This document shows positions 27,351 through 36,605 of a DNA stretch of 64,000 nucleotides, one piece after another. Made by a program: the position numbers and the translations under genes. The stretch spans positions 310,001-374,000 of the forward strand of contig NZ_BMNA01000003.1 in NCBI RefSeq assembly GCF_014646215.1, given 5' to 3'. The notes beneath the pieces are model-generated. The model made no database searches. It saw only the letters and a program-made list of their open reading frames with translations, and was not told where the DNA came from. Position 1 is the first letter of the stretch. The number at the start of each line of letters is the position of its first letter. The stretch is from Nakamurella endophytica (GTDB lineage Bacteria > Actinomycetota > Actinomycetes > Mycobacteriales > Nakamurellaceae).

Positions 27351-28976
27351 GTGCTGGACCTGTTGCTGCACAACGCCGTGGTGCACACCGTGTGTCCGGA
27401 TCGTCCGCCGGCGCACAGCGTCGGCATCTGGCGCGGCCGGATCGTCGGCCTGGACGGCGACATCGACGACCTGCCCGCCCGCCGCCGCGTCGACCTGGCA
27501 GGCGCCACCGTCGTCCCGGGGTTCCACGACGCGCACTGCCACACCACGTCCGTCGGCATCGAGGAGCTGCACCTGGATCTCGGTGGATGTGCCTCCACCG
27601 ACGCCGTGCTCGAGCGGGTCGCGGTGTACGCGGACGGCCTGCCGGACGACGCCTGGGTCATCGGGTTCGGGTACCTGGACCGGTCCCGACCGGACCGCTT
27701 CCCGACCGCCGCCGAACTGGACCGTGCCGGATCCGGCCGGCCGGTGTGGCTGACCCACCGGTCCGGTCACTCCTGCGCCGTGTCCTCCGCGGTGCTGCGA
27801 GAGCTGGCGGACCCGTTACCGGGTGACGCCGCCCGGTTCGTGCACCGGGACGGCACCGGCCGGCCGACCGGACTGCTCGAGGAGACGGCGATGGACGCCG
27901 TCAAGGACCTCGTCGGCCCGGCGTCGCAGGAGCAGCTGGCGGACGCCGTGGACCGGGCCACCCGGCGGTACGTCGCGGAGGGCATCACCAGCTTCACCGA
28001 GGCCGGCATCGGCTGTCCCGGCATCGACCACGGTCCGGCCGAGATCGGCGCCTACCAGCGGGCGCGGACCACCGGTCGGCTGCACGCGCGGGCGCAGCTG
28101 ATGGTCTACAGCGAGCTGCTGCACGAGGTGGCCGGCAGTCGCGGTGAGACGCCGGCCAGCGGGTTGGACCTCGGTGCCCGGACCGGTCTCGGGGATCCGT
28201 GGCTGCGGCTGGGGGCCATGAAGATCTGGATCGACGGAGCCGGCACCGCCGGGACCGCCGCGGTGACCGGACCGGCCGGGGAACCGCCGGCGCGGCAGTC
28301 CTTCGCCGACGACCCGGTGCGGATGCGCCGGCAGATCGCCGACGCCCATCGCAGCGGCTGGCAGGTCGCCGGTCACGCGATGGGCGACGCCGCGGTCGAC
28401 CTCCTGCTGGACGCCCTGGCCTCCGCCGGCCCGGTCGACGAGCTCCGCGCCCGCCGGCACCGCGTCGAGCATGCCGGCCTGGTGCGGCCGGACCAGGTGC
28501 AGCGGATGGCGGACCTGGGCGTGCTGGCCGTCATCCAGCCGCTGTTCATCCCGCTGTTCGGCGACCTGCTCGCCGACGGCTTCGGCGCGGCCCGGGTGCC
28601 CTGGTCGATCCGGGCGGCGAGCTTCCTGGCGGCCGGTGTCCCCGTCGCCGCCAGCTCGGACCGCCCGGTGGCGCCGGCCACGCCGCTGGCGGCGCTGCAG
28701 GCGCTGGTCGAGCGACGGACCGGCACGGGCGCCTGCTACGGGCCGCAGGAACGGATCCCGGTCGCGGCGGCCCTGCACTCGTACACCGCAGGTGCGGCGT
28801 TCGCGGCCGGCGCGGAGTCCGAGATCGGGTCGCTGGCCGAGGGTCGGCTGGCCGATCTGGTGGTGCTGGGCTGCGACCCGCTGTCGGTGGAACCCGCGGC
28901 GCTGGGCGAGATCCCGGTACTGGCCACCATGGTCGACGGGCGCGCGGTGCACGACCCCGAGGACCGGTTGTCCTGA
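27351..28976 (+). CDS. YtcJ-type amidohydrolase (N-substituted formamide deformylase-like)
   Basis: Amidohydrolase family 3 enzyme of 541 residues. Seen: VVPGFHDAHCHTTSVG (D-x-H-x-H type metal motif) near residue 60, SHSC-like THRSGHSCAVSS, AMKIWIDGAG (Lys region) near 288, GHAMGDAAVDLLLDAL, and RHRVEHAGLV, ending with ADLVVLGCDP. Family members hydrolyse formamides and other amides; substrate cannot be named. GTG 27351. Follows the FNT channel by 128 bp and converges with NagA. The FNT neighbour is suggestive if the product is formate, but this is only inference. Confidence 0.88.
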   Translation: MLDLLLHNAVVHTVCPDRPPAHSVGIWRGRIVGLDGDIDDLPARRRVDLAGATVVPGFHDAHCHTTSVGIEELHLDLGGCASTDAVLERVAVYADGLPDDAWVIGFGYLDRSRPDRFPTAAELDRAGSGRPVWLTHRSGHSCAVSSAVLRELADPLPGDAARFVHRDGTGRPTGLLEETAMDAVKDLVGPASQEQLADAVDRATRRYVAEGITSFTEAGIGCPGIDHGPAEIGAYQRARTTGRLHARAQLMVYSELLHEVAGSRGETPASGLDLGARTGLGDPWLRLGAMKIWIDGAGTAGTAAVTGPAGEPPARQSFADDPVRMRRQIADAHRSGWQVAGHAMGDAAVDLLLDALASAGPVDELRARRHRVEHAGLVRPDQVQRMADLGVLAVIQPLFIPLFGDLLADGFGAARVPWSIRAASFLAAGVPVAASSDRPVAPATPLAALQALVERRTGTGACYGPQERIPVAAALHSYTAGAAFAAGAESEIGSLAEGRLADLVVLGCDPLSVEPAALGEIPVLATMVDGRAVHDPEDRLS

Positions 28977-28998
28977 GCCCGTCCCGCTCCGGGGTCCG

Positions 28999-30153
28999 TC
29001 AGCGCCGGTGGACCACCCGACCACCGACCAGCGTCCACAGCACGCGGTGCGCGGCGTCGACGGCGACGAGGTCCGCCGCCAACCCCACGGCCACCGTCCC
29101 GGTCTCCCGGCCCAGCCCCAGCACCCGTGCCGGTACCCGGGTCGCCGGGATCGTCGCCCGCTCCCAGGAGACCCCGGCCGCGGCGGCGAAGTTCGCGACG
29201 GCGGTGGCCATGTCGAGGACGCTGCCGGCCAGCGTGCCGTCGGCGAGCCGGGCGGCCCCACCGTCGACGACGATCTCCTGCTCCTCGAAGTGGTGCACGC
29301 CGTCCGGCAGCCCGGTCGCCCCGATGGAGTCGGTGATCAGCACCATCCCGTCGAGACCCTTGGCCCGGGCGGTCAGTCGCAGCAGCAGCGGGTCGACGTG
29401 CACGCCGTCGGCGATCACCTCGGTGACGACCCGCGGGTCGGTGAGCGCGACGCCGAGGATCCCCGGCCGGCGGTGGTGCAGCGGCGCCATGGCGTTGAAC
29501 AGGTGGGTGGCGCCGCGCACCCCGAGGTCGACGGCCCGCGTCATGTCTGCCGCCGAGGCGGCCGAGTGGCCCGCCGAGCACACGACGCCGTGCGCGGCGG
29601 CCAGCCCGAGAAGCTCGTCGGCACCGGGCAGCTCGGGCGCCAGCGTCAGCAGGCGCAGCGTGCCGCCTGCGCGGTCCAGGTAGCGCGCCAGCACGGCCGC
29701 GTCGGCCGGGACCACCGAGTCGGGCCGGAAGGCGCCGGGGCAGGACCCGCTGATGAACGGGCCCTCCAGGTGGACGCCGAGACATCGCGCGCCCGACGGG
29801 TCCGGCCGGTCGAGATAGGCGCGGACGGCGGACAGTCCGGCCTCGATGTGCTCGTCGGAGCCGCCGACGGTGGCCAGGAACCCGGTGACGCCGTGGGCGG
29901 CGTAGAACCGCGCCATCCGGGACACGTCGTCGGCGCGGCCGTCGATCACCTGCGCGCCGGCGGCGCCGTGCGTGTGGAGGTCGACGAAGCCGGCGGCCAC
30001 CGTGGCGTCGCGGGCGTCCAACACGGGACCGGGGCCGGCCCGGCCCCCGGGGACGATCGCGGAGATCCGGCCGGCCGTCACCTCGACCACCGAGGGGCCG
30101 GTCGCCCGCCCGTCGACGACCAGGTCCCCGGCGAGGACGCGGAGATCAGCCAC
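28999..30153 (-). CDS. nagA: N-acetylglucosamine-6-phosphate deacetylase
   Basis: NagA-type metallo-deacetylase, 384 residues, converting GlcNAc-6-P to GlcN-6-P and acetate. Motifs: GFVDLHTHGAAG (H-x-H), GVHLEGPFISGSCPGAF (metal-ligand Glu in E-G-P), SAGHSAAS and VTHLFNAMAPLHHRRPG-like GATHLFNAMAPLHHR, VIADGVHVDP, and the catalytic Asp in LITDSIGATGL. GTG 30153 overlaps the upstream oxidoreductase stop by 8 bp. Last gene of the minus-strand sugar operon and the best clue that it handles an N-acetylated amino sugar. Confidence 0.93.
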   Translation of the reverse strand: MADLRVLAGDLVVDGRATGPSVVEVTAGRISAIVPGGRAGPGPVLDARDATVAAGFVDLHTHGAAGAQVIDGRADDVSRMARFYAAHGVTGFLATVGGSDEHIEAGLSAVRAYLDRPDPSGARCLGVHLEGPFISGSCPGAFRPDSVVPADAAVLARYLDRAGGTLRLLTLAPELPGADELLGLAAAHGVVCSAGHSAASAADMTRAVDLGVRGATHLFNAMAPLHHRRPGILGVALTDPRVVTEVIADGVHVDPLLLRLTARAKGLDGMVLITDSIGATGLPDGVHHFEEQEIVVDGGAARLADGTLAGSVLDMATAVANFAAAAGVSWERATIPATRVPARVLGLGRETGTVAVGLAADLVAVDAAHRVLWTLVGGRVVHRR

Positions 30154-31186
30154 CCGCCACCGTCGCCCGGGCGACCGGTTCCAGCCGCCGGGTCCGGGAG
30201 GACCGGTAGGCGGCCTCCGCGACCTCGACGGCGCGGAGGCCGTCGACGCCGGTCGCGCACGGCTCCTGCAACGTGCCGGCGCGAACGGAGCGGAGGAACG
30301 CGTCCACGGTGTCGCGGTTGACGTCCGGCTCGAACGACGCGTCGACCAGGGTCCGGTCGCCCTGCCGGGCTGCCACCCGCAGCGCCTCCGGCGCCGACGC
30401 GATGGCCAGCGACCCGTCCGTACCCAGGATGCGGAGGTAGAAGTCGTAGCTCCAGGGATTGGCGGCCGGCACCGACCAGCTCGGGTCGATGCTGCCGACG
30501 GCGCCGCCGTCGAACACCAGCGACACCAGGGCGCCGTCCTCGACAGCGATGTCGTGGAACAGCGTGCCGACCTCGGCCAGCACGCCGTCCGTCTCGAGGC
30601 CCGTGACGAAGCGCATGGCGTCCAGGACGTGCACGCTGTGGTCGATCAGCGCACCGCCACCGGCCTGCCCGGCGTCGGTGATCCAGGCCGGGTAGCGCGG
30701 CGCCAGCGGCGGGCGGCCGCGGTTGCCGCCGACCATGCCGCGCACCGCGCCGATCTCGCCGCCGCGGACGAGCTCCCGCACCTCGCGGACGACCGGGTAG
30801 AACCGGGTGACGAACGCGGTGTGCAGCTGCACGCCGGCCTCGTCGCAGGCCCGGACGATCGCGGCAGCGTCCGCAGCCGTGGTGGCCAGCGGCTTCTCGC
30901 ACAGCACCGCGGCCCCGTGCGCGGCTGCTGCCTCGACCAGCGGGCGGTGGTCCGCGGTGATGCTGCAGACCAGCACCGCGTCCGGCCGGTGCCGCTCCAG
31001 CAGGTCGGCCGCCTGGCGGTGGTACGGGACACCGGCCGCGCGGGCGAACGGCTCGCCGAGCGCGGGGTGGCTGTCCGCGACGGCGACGAGCCGCCCGAGG
31101 TCGCCGGCGGCCAGCGCGGCGGCGTAGGACGCCGCATGCGGCCCGTGCGCGCACCCGAGCAGCGCGACGGTCAGCGGGCCGCTCAC
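30146..31186 (-). CDS. Gfo/Idh/MocA oxidoreductase 1
   Basis: NAD(P)-dependent sugar oxidoreductase, 346 residues. The Rossmann motif is unusual: VALLGCAHGPHAASYAAAL, with G-C-A-H-G in place of G-x-G-x-x-G. The conserved E-K-P motif is present (VLCEKPLATTAADA), plus YPAWITDAGQAGGGALIDHSVHVLD (G-G-x-x-x-D-x-x-x-H-x-x-D catalytic set). GTG 31186 overlaps the preceding gene (GTGA). Probably epimerises or oxidises the sugar before deacetylation. Confidence 0.88.
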   Translation of the reverse strand: MSGPLTVALLGCAHGPHAASYAAALAAGDLGRLVAVADSHPALGEPFARAAGVPYHRQAADLLERHRPDAVLVCSITADHRPLVEAAAAHGAAVLCEKPLATTAADAAAIVRACDEAGVQLHTAFVTRFYPVVREVRELVRGGEIGAVRGMVGGNRGRPPLAPRYPAWITDAGQAGGGALIDHSVHVLDAMRFVTGLETDGVLAEVGTLFHDIAVEDGALVSLVFDGGAVGSIDPSWSVPAANPWSYDFYLRILGTDGSLAIASAPEALRVAARQGDRTLVDASFEPDVNRDTVDAFLRSVRAGTLQEPCATGVDGLRAVEVAEAAYRSSRTRRLEPVARATVAGG

Positions 31187-32205
31187 CGCGCACCGTCCAG
31201 GACGGCGGGATCGCCGGTGAGGTCGACCGCGGTGCCCGTCCGGACGGACTCCACGGCGCCGAGCGAGATGCGCAGCGCGGTACGACCGTCCTCTGCGGGG
31301 ATGGGCGCCGGACCGCCGGCCCGGACGGCGTCGACGAACGCGGCGATCTCGTCGTGGAACCCGCGCCGACCCAGCGGGCTGAAGTCCCGGGTGTGCCCGG
31401 ACGCCGTGTGCAGCCGGCCGACCGAGATGCCGGGGTAGTCCCACGCCAGCCGGCCTTCGGTGCCGACGATCTCGCAGCTCAGCGTGAGCCCGGCGACGGC
31501 GGGGTGACCCCAGCTGGTCTCCACGACGGCCATCGCCCCTCCCCGGTAGACGACGGTGGCGACGGCGTAGTCCAGCAGCCCGTCCGGCCGGCGCGACCCG
31601 ACCGCGTGCACCCGCTCGGGGACGTCACCCACGACCCAGGTCAGGAAGTCGAAGCTGTGGATGGCCAGGTCGACGAGCGGTCCCCCGGAGCGGGTCTCGT
31701 CGCCGAGCCAACCGCCCGCGCTCCAGTCCGGGAACGGCCCGACCAGCGACTGGGACATCATCCGCACCGGGCCGAGCGTGCCCTCGGCGACGACCCGACG
31801 CGCCGCACGGTGGTCCGGCTCGTACCGCGAGACGTGGCCGACCATCAGGACACCGGGCCCTCGCTGGCCGGCCTCGACGATGCGGTCGGCGTCGGCGAGC
31901 GTCCGCGCGACGGGCTTCTCGCACAGCACGTGGGTGCCCGCGGCCAGGGCGGCGACGGCCAGGTCGGCGTGCGTGGGGGACGGCGTGCAGACGCTCACCG
32001 CGTCCACGTCACGGTCCAGCAGCTCCGCCAGGCCGGCGACCGCGGCGGCGCCGTACCGGCCGGCCAGTGACGCGGCCCTGGCCGGGTCCGGATCGGCGAC
32101 CGCCACCAGCTCCGCGCCCGGGTGGACGGCCCACGCGTCGGCGTGGGCGGCCGCGATGTAGCCGGCGCCGAGGATGCCGACGCGCAGCGGCGTCCGGGTC
32201 ACCAT
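31183..32205 (-). CDS. Gfo/Idh/MocA oxidoreductase 2
   Basis: Second NAD(P)-dependent sugar oxidoreductase, 340 residues. Classic Rossmann motif GILGAGYIAAAHADAW near residue 10, VCTPSPTHADLAVAAL, the E-K-P motif in VLCEKPVARTLADAD, and the catalytic segment GGPLVDLAIHSFDFLTW. ATG 32205 overlaps the ROK gene by 7 bp. Not a recent copy of its neighbour: the two differ in Rossmann motif and throughout, so they probably perform successive steps (for example 3-keto formation and re-reduction). Confidence 0.9.
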   Translation of the reverse strand: MVTRTPLRVGILGAGYIAAAHADAWAVHPGAELVAVADPDPARAASLAGRYGAAAVAGLAELLDRDVDAVSVCTPSPTHADLAVAALAAGTHVLCEKPVARTLADADRIVEAGQRGPGVLMVGHVSRYEPDHRAARRVVAEGTLGPVRMMSQSLVGPFPDWSAGGWLGDETRSGGPLVDLAIHSFDFLTWVVGDVPERVHAVGSRRPDGLLDYAVATVVYRGGAMAVVETSWGHPAVAGLTLSCEIVGTEGRLAWDYPGISVGRLHTASGHTRDFSPLGRRGFHDEIAAFVDAVRAGGPAPIPAEDGRTALRISLGAVESVRTGTAVDLTGDPAVLDGAR

Positions 32206-33137
32206 CGGGCGGACCTCCGGTCGTCCCGCAGCAGCCGCGACCGGTGCGCGGCGCCGAGCACGCCCGAGTCCGATCCCAGGGCGGCGGGCACCACCCGCAC
32301 GGTGGTGGCGACGTCCGCCAGGTACCGGTCGAAGGCCTCCTGCAGTGGGCGGAGCAACGGCGGGCCGAGGTTCGACACGCCGCCGCCGACCATGAGCACC
32401 TGCAGGTCGAGCACCATCAGGTAGTCCGAGAGCACCCGTCCCAGATGGTCCGCTGCCGTGGCCAGGGCCCGCGTGGCGTCGCGGTCGCCGTCGCGGGCGG
32501 CAGCGGCCACCGCCTGCAGCGTCGGGAAACCGGCCGCGGAGCGCAGGATCGCCGGCCCGGAGGCGACGGTCTCCAGGCAGCCGCGGCGCCCGCAGTTGCA
32601 CTGCCGGCCGTCGACCTCGGCCTGCACGTGGCCGATCTCGCCGGCCAGCCCGTTGACGCCGCGGTGCACCTCCCAGTCGAAGATGAAGGCCATCGACACG
32701 CCGGTGCCGAGGTTGAGGTAGGCGACGTCGGCCTGGCCGATGCCGGCGCCGGCGACGAGCTCGCCGAAGGCGGCCGCCTTCACGTCGTGGATGACGGTGG
32801 TGGGGTGGGCGACGGCCGCCTGGATGTGCTCGACGATGCCGAAGTCGACGAGCTTGAGCACCGGTGCGTCGCGGACGAAACCGGTCACCGAGTCGATGGT
32901 CCCGGGCATGGCCAGCACGATCGGGCCGACCGCGAGACCGCCGGACCGGGCCACGGCGAGCAGCTCCTCCGCGGCGTCCAGACAGGCGTCGACGACGGCG
33001 GTCCCGCCGGCGGGCGGGGTCTCCAGCCGGACCCGGGCGACGACCGACCCGGCCGGTTCGATCACCACCCCGGCGATCTTCGAGCCGCCCACGTCGATGC
33101 CGATGCCGGCGGAGGCCGGCCGGTGCTGGTCCTGCAT
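32199..33137 (-). CDS. ROK family sugar kinase
   Basis: Cytoplasmic ROK kinase, 312 residues, no N-terminal HTH, so an enzyme rather than a repressor. ATP motif GIGIDVGGSKIAGVVIE near residue 12, LNLGTGVSMAFIFD, catalytic/zinc motif NGLAGEIGHVQ followed by CNCGRRGCLETVASGPAI (C-x-C-G-x-x-G-C-x-E), all complete. Probably makes the 6-phosphate of the imported sugar for NagA. ATG 33137. Confidence 0.92.
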   Translation of the reverse strand: MQDQHRPASAGIGIDVGGSKIAGVVIEPAGSVVARVRLETPPAGGTAVVDACLDAAEELLAVARSGGLAVGPIVLAMPGTIDSVTGFVRDAPVLKLVDFGIVEHIQAAVAHPTTVIHDVKAAAFGELVAGAGIGQADVAYLNLGTGVSMAFIFDWEVHRGVNGLAGEIGHVQAEVDGRQCNCGRRGCLETVASGPAILRSAAGFPTLQAVAAAARDGDRDATRALATAADHLGRVLSDYLMVLDLQVLMVGGGVSNLGPPLLRPLQEAFDRYLADVATTVRVVPAALGSDSGVLGAAHRSRLLRDDRRSARW

Positions 33138-33192
33138 GTCACCCGTGCCCTGTCGTCGTCGGTCGGCCGCTGTCGAGCTGGTCGTCGGGGTG

Positions 33193-34017
33193 CTACTTGA
33201 AGCCGGTGGTCGCCAACCCCTCGATGAACCGTCGCTGCATGATCAGGAACGCCACCAGCAAGGGGATGACGGTGAGCGTGGACGCGGCCATCTGCAGGTC
33301 GGTGCGGCTGAGGTACCGGCCGGCGAACTGCGCGAGACCCAGTGGGAGCGTGTACATGTCCGGTGAGGACGCCACCAGCAGCGGCCACAGGAAGGACTCC
33401 CAGCTGCTGACCAGCGTGAAGATCGCCAGCGCGGACAGCGCGGGCTTGGCCAGCGGCAGCACGATGCGGAAGAAGATGCGCAGCTCGCCGGCACCGTCCA
33501 CCCGGGCGACCTCGATCAGCTCCGACGGCACCGCCGTCAGGAACTGCCGCATCAGGAAGATGCCGAACGCGTCGACCAGCGAGGGCAGCACCATCCCGGC
33601 GTAGGTGTTGAGCAGGTGCAGGTCGCCGGCCAGCACGTACAGCGGGATGACCCGCACCTGGAACGGGATCATCAGGGTGGCGAGCACCAGGACGAAGAGC
33701 ACGTTGCGGCCGGGGAAGGTGAACTTGGCGAAGGCGTACCCGGCCAGCGAGCTGGTCACCAGCACGCTCACCACGGTGATCGCCGCGATCACGGTGCTGT
33801 TGAGGAAGTACCGCAGGAAGTCCGCCTGCTCGAACACCTGCCGGTAGTTGCGCGGGTCGAACGACTTGGGCAGCAGCGTCGGCGGGAACGCGAGGATCTC
33901 CGGGATGGACTTGAACGAGGCGGCCAGCATCCACAGCAGCGGGCCGAGCATGACCAGCGACCCGGCGACGAGCAGCACGTAGGTGGCGGCGGAGGCGAGC
34001 CGGTGGTGGAGCGGCAT
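33193..34017 (-). CDS. Carbohydrate ABC transporter permease (MalG type)
   Basis: CUT1 sugar permease, 274 residues, six hydrophobic segments. Seen: YVLLVAGSLVMLGPLLWMLA first helix, STVIAAITVVSVLVTSSLAG, YAFAKFTFPGRN, and the EAA loop ELIEVARVDGAGELRIFFRI followed by LPLAKPALSALAIFT. Ends with the usual RRFIEGLATTGFK tail of MalG-like subunits. Partner of the gene that overlaps it at 34017. Confidence 0.93.
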   Translation of the reverse strand: MPLHHRLASAATYVLLVAGSLVMLGPLLWMLAASFKSIPEILAFPPTLLPKSFDPRNYRQVFEQADFLRYFLNSTVIAAITVVSVLVTSSLAGYAFAKFTFPGRNVLFVLVLATLMIPFQVRVIPLYVLAGDLHLLNTYAGMVLPSLVDAFGIFLMRQFLTAVPSELIEVARVDGAGELRIFFRIVLPLAKPALSALAIFTLVSSWESFLWPLLVASSPDMYTLPLGLAQFAGRYLSRTDLQMAASTLTVIPLLVAFLIMQRRFIEGLATTGFK

Positions 34018-34910
34018 CAGTACTCGAACTTCCGCTGGACGAACCGGAACTGCAACAGGGTGACCAGCATGATCAGGATGAACAGCAGGAACGCGGCCGC
34101 CGACGGGTAGCCCATCTCGAGCGGGCCGAAGGCGTTCTGGACGATGAACAGGACGGCGGAGCGCGTGCTGTTGAGCGGCCCGCCGGCGGGCTGCTGCGCC
34201 GAGCCGGTCATCACGTACACCTGGGTGAACAGCTGCAGCCCGGCGATGACCCCGATGACGGTCGCCAGGAGGATGCTGGGGTTGAGCAGCGGCAGGGTGA
34301 TCCGCCGGAACCGTTGCCACGGACCGGCGCCGTCCATCGTCGCCGCCTCCAGGATCTCCCGGGGGATGGCCTGCAGGCCGGCGAGCAGGATGACCATGTA
34401 GAACCCGACGTCCCGCCAGATCGACATCAGCACGATGCCGTTCAGCGCCCAGCCCGGGTCGCCGAGCCAGCCGGGCCCGGGGATGCCGAACCAGCCGAGG
34501 ACGGTGTTCACGATGCCGAAGGTCGGTTCCAGCAATGCCTTCCACACGTAGCCCACCGCGACGAGCGAGGTGACGACGGGGACGAAGTAGATGGTGCGGA
34601 AGACGCCTCTGGCCCGCAGCCGCGGCCGGTTGAGCAGCAGTGCGACGGCCAGCGCGAGCGCCACCGTCGGGACCACCGACACCACCGTGAAGTACAGGGT
34701 GTTCCAGACGGACCGGTGGAACGTCTGGTCGTCGGTGATGAGCTGCCGGTAGTTCTGCAGCCCCACGAAGACCTTCGGGGCGCTGCCCAGCGGCCAGCGG
34801 TAGAGGCTGTACTGGAACGCCCGGATCATCGGGTAAATCACCGTCACCGCGAAGAGGACCAACGCCGGCGACAGGAAGGCGTAGGCCCACAGCGTCTGCC
34901 GGCGCCGCAT
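34017..34910 (-). CDS. Carbohydrate ABC transporter permease (MalF type)
   Basis: CUT1 sugar permease, 297 residues. Seen: TLWAYAFLSPALVLFAVTVI first helix, YPMIRAFQYSLYRW, GLQNYRQLITDD, and the EAA loop EILEAATMDGAGPWQRFRRI followed by LPLLNPSILLATV. ATG 34910; its stop and the next ATG share base 34017. No ATPase gene is in the operon, as is normal for CUT1 systems that use a shared MsiK-type ATPase. Confidence 0.93.
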   Translation of the reverse strand: MRRRQTLWAYAFLSPALVLFAVTVIYPMIRAFQYSLYRWPLGSAPKVFVGLQNYRQLITDDQTFHRSVWNTLYFTVVSVVPTVALALAVALLLNRPRLRARGVFRTIYFVPVVTSLVAVGYVWKALLEPTFGIVNTVLGWFGIPGPGWLGDPGWALNGIVLMSIWRDVGFYMVILLAGLQAIPREILEAATMDGAGPWQRFRRITLPLLNPSILLATVIGVIAGLQLFTQVYVMTGSAQQPAGGPLNSTRSAVLFIVQNAFGPLEMGYPSAAAFLLFILIMLVTLLQFRFVQRKFEY

Positions 34911-34984
34911 GCCGGTGCCCCCTCGGGGCGGCCGGCCACCGGTGGCACCGGCCGCCCGCGCGGTGCGGGCCTGCTGGGTGAGGG

Positions 34985-36430
34985 TCACCCGGCGAGGCCC
35001 TTCTTCTTGTACAGCGCGTCCTCCCCCTTGGCGCCCTTGTCGACGGCCGTGCGGACGTCCACGCCGCCGAGGGTGATCTCGTCCCAGATCTGCTGCTGGA
35101 TGGCGAACACGTCGTCCCAGCCCAGCGAGTTGTACGGCATCGCCTTGGACATGGAGTCCAGGCCGACGACGACGTTGGGGTCCTTGCGGAGCGTCGGGTC
35201 CTGCGCCAGCGAGACACGGGACGGCAACTCGCCGCCGCCGGCCGCCCACGTGCGCTCCGAGTCCTCGGAGGTCAGGAACGACACCCACTGCCACGCCTGC
35301 TCCGGTGTGGCGCACTTCTTGGAGACGACGTAGGACCAGGACGTGCTGGCCACCGGCGCATAGGTCTTGTCGGCGACGGGCGGTGCGATGTGGACGCTGT
35401 ACTTCACGTCCGGTGCGCTGATCTTGTAGACGCCGGTGAAGGTGTACTCGCGGAGGATCATCCCGGCCTTGCCCAGGGCGAACTTGCTCTGGCCGGTGAG
35501 GAACTTGGCCGAGTCGACGTGGTCCTGGGTGATCAGGTCGGTCATCCGCTTCCAGACCTGGTCCCCGGTGGCGTTGTCGTAGGTCACCGTGCCGGTCGCC
35601 TTGTCCACCAGGCCGTTCGGGAACGCGAGGGTGGGTGCGCTGTAGTACCACTGGTACGGCGACGCGGCGATGTCGATCCCGGCCTGCACCAGCTGGTCCC
35701 CGTTGGTCTTGGTCAGCTTCACCGCGGCCTGGCGGAACTCGTCCCAGGTGGCGAAGTCCTTCGTGGGGTCGAGGCCGGCCTCGCGGAACAGGTCGTCGTT
35801 GTAGAACAGCAGGAACGTCTGGAAGTCCGTGGGCAGGCCGTAGTACTCGCCGCCGATCTTGAGCAGTGCTGTGGACGCCGGGATGAAGTCCTTGGCGATG
35901 TCGGCCGCCGACAGCACGCTCTCGGGCACCGGTGCCAGGTCGCCGCGCGCCTGGTACTCGCCGACGATGTTCGCCGGGAGCTGGAACACGCAGGGGCCGT
36001 TGCCGGCCTCCAGTGCGGCGCCGAGCTTCTGGAAGTAGGAGTCGTACGGGATCGACTGGAAGTCGATGGTGTTGCCGGTCTTGGTGTGGAAGTCGTCCTT
36101 GAAGCCGTTGAGCAGCTTCTCGCGGGCGTCGCTCTGGTGCTGCCAGTGGGTGATCGTCACGGGTGCACCGCCGGCGGAGCTGCTGGACGACCCGCCGCCG
36201 CCGGACGTCGATCCGGCGGACCCGGACGAGGTCGCCGACCCCGTGCCGGCCGTCCCGGACGAGGTCGACGAGGTCGACGACGCCGACGAGCTCGACGAGG
36301 GGGAGCTGGTGGACGTGCCCAGCGGCGCCTGCTCGGTGGCCGACTTGCCACCGGAGCACGCCGCCAAGGCCAGGCAGGCCACCGCCGTGGCGGCGAGGGC
36401 GAGCCTGCGAGGGGAACGGACGAGGAACAT
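34985..36430 (-). CDS. Sugar ABC transporter substrate-binding lipoprotein
   Basis: SBP_bac_1-type sugar receptor, 481 residues. Signal peptide with lipobox LALAACSGG (Cys near 25), then a Ser/Thr/Gly/Ala linker to about residue 87, then VTITHWQHQSDAREKLLNGF, the usual family opening; YGLPTDFQTFLLFYNDDLF and DPTKDFATWDEFRQAAVKLT are strongly typical. The linker is about 60 residues longer than in usual CUT1 receptors. Head of the operon behind the promoter at 36502-36531. Confidence 0.92.
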   Translation of the reverse strand: MFLVRSPRRLALAATAVACLALAACSGGKSATEQAPLGTSTSSPSSSSSASSTSSTSSGTAGTGSATSSGSAGSTSGGGGSSSSSAGGAPVTITHWQHQSDAREKLLNGFKDDFHTKTGNTIDFQSIPYDSYFQKLGAALEAGNGPCVFQLPANIVGEYQARGDLAPVPESVLSAADIAKDFIPASTALLKIGGEYYGLPTDFQTFLLFYNDDLFREAGLDPTKDFATWDEFRQAAVKLTKTNGDQLVQAGIDIAASPYQWYYSAPTLAFPNGLVDKATGTVTYDNATGDQVWKRMTDLITQDHVDSAKFLTGQSKFALGKAGMILREYTFTGVYKISAPDVKYSVHIAPPVADKTYAPVASTSWSYVVSKKCATPEQAWQWVSFLTSEDSERTWAAGGGELPSRVSLAQDPTLRKDPNVVVGLDSMSKAMPYNSLGWDDVFAIQQQIWDEITLGGVDVRTAVDKGAKGEDALYKKKGLAG

Positions 36431-36473
36431 GGCGACTCCCGCTGAGAAGGGGTGGTGCCGACGCGCCGTACGC

Positions 36474-36507
36474 GATGACAGAACGCTGTTCTGGATGACA
36501 GACGCTA
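36474..36507. promoter_or_regulatory. Candidate repressor operator before the sugar operon
   Basis: CAGAAC-GCT-GTTCTG (36479-36493) is a perfect 6-3-6 palindrome. It is flanked by a direct repeat with a 20-bp period: GATGACAGAACGCT from 36474 and GATGACAGACGCT from 36494. Position around the predicted transcription start (about 36495) fits a repressor such as the adjacent IclR protein. Inferred. Confidence 0.6.
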
Positions 36508-36531
36508 GGACCGTCGTCCGTCAGGTGTCAA
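36502..36531 (-). promoter_or_regulatory. Promoter of the amino-sugar operon
   Basis: On the minus strand: TTGACA (36531-36526), 18-base spacer, TAGCGT (36507-36502). Perfect -35 and fair -10, pointing at the binding-protein gene at 36430. Confidence 0.7.
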
Positions 36532-36605
36532 GAGCAGGCGTGCGGGTCGTCCGGGCCGCGTCGACGGACCCGCGCGCCGTGGTCGCAGCGGCAGGTCCGG
36601 CGTCG

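Noticed and set aside
26326..28976. FNT channel and YtcJ amidohydrolase as a formamide-to-formate export unit.
   Set aside because: Only adjacency supports it; there is a 128-bp gap, no coupling, and no formate enzyme nearby, so it is not listed as a finding.
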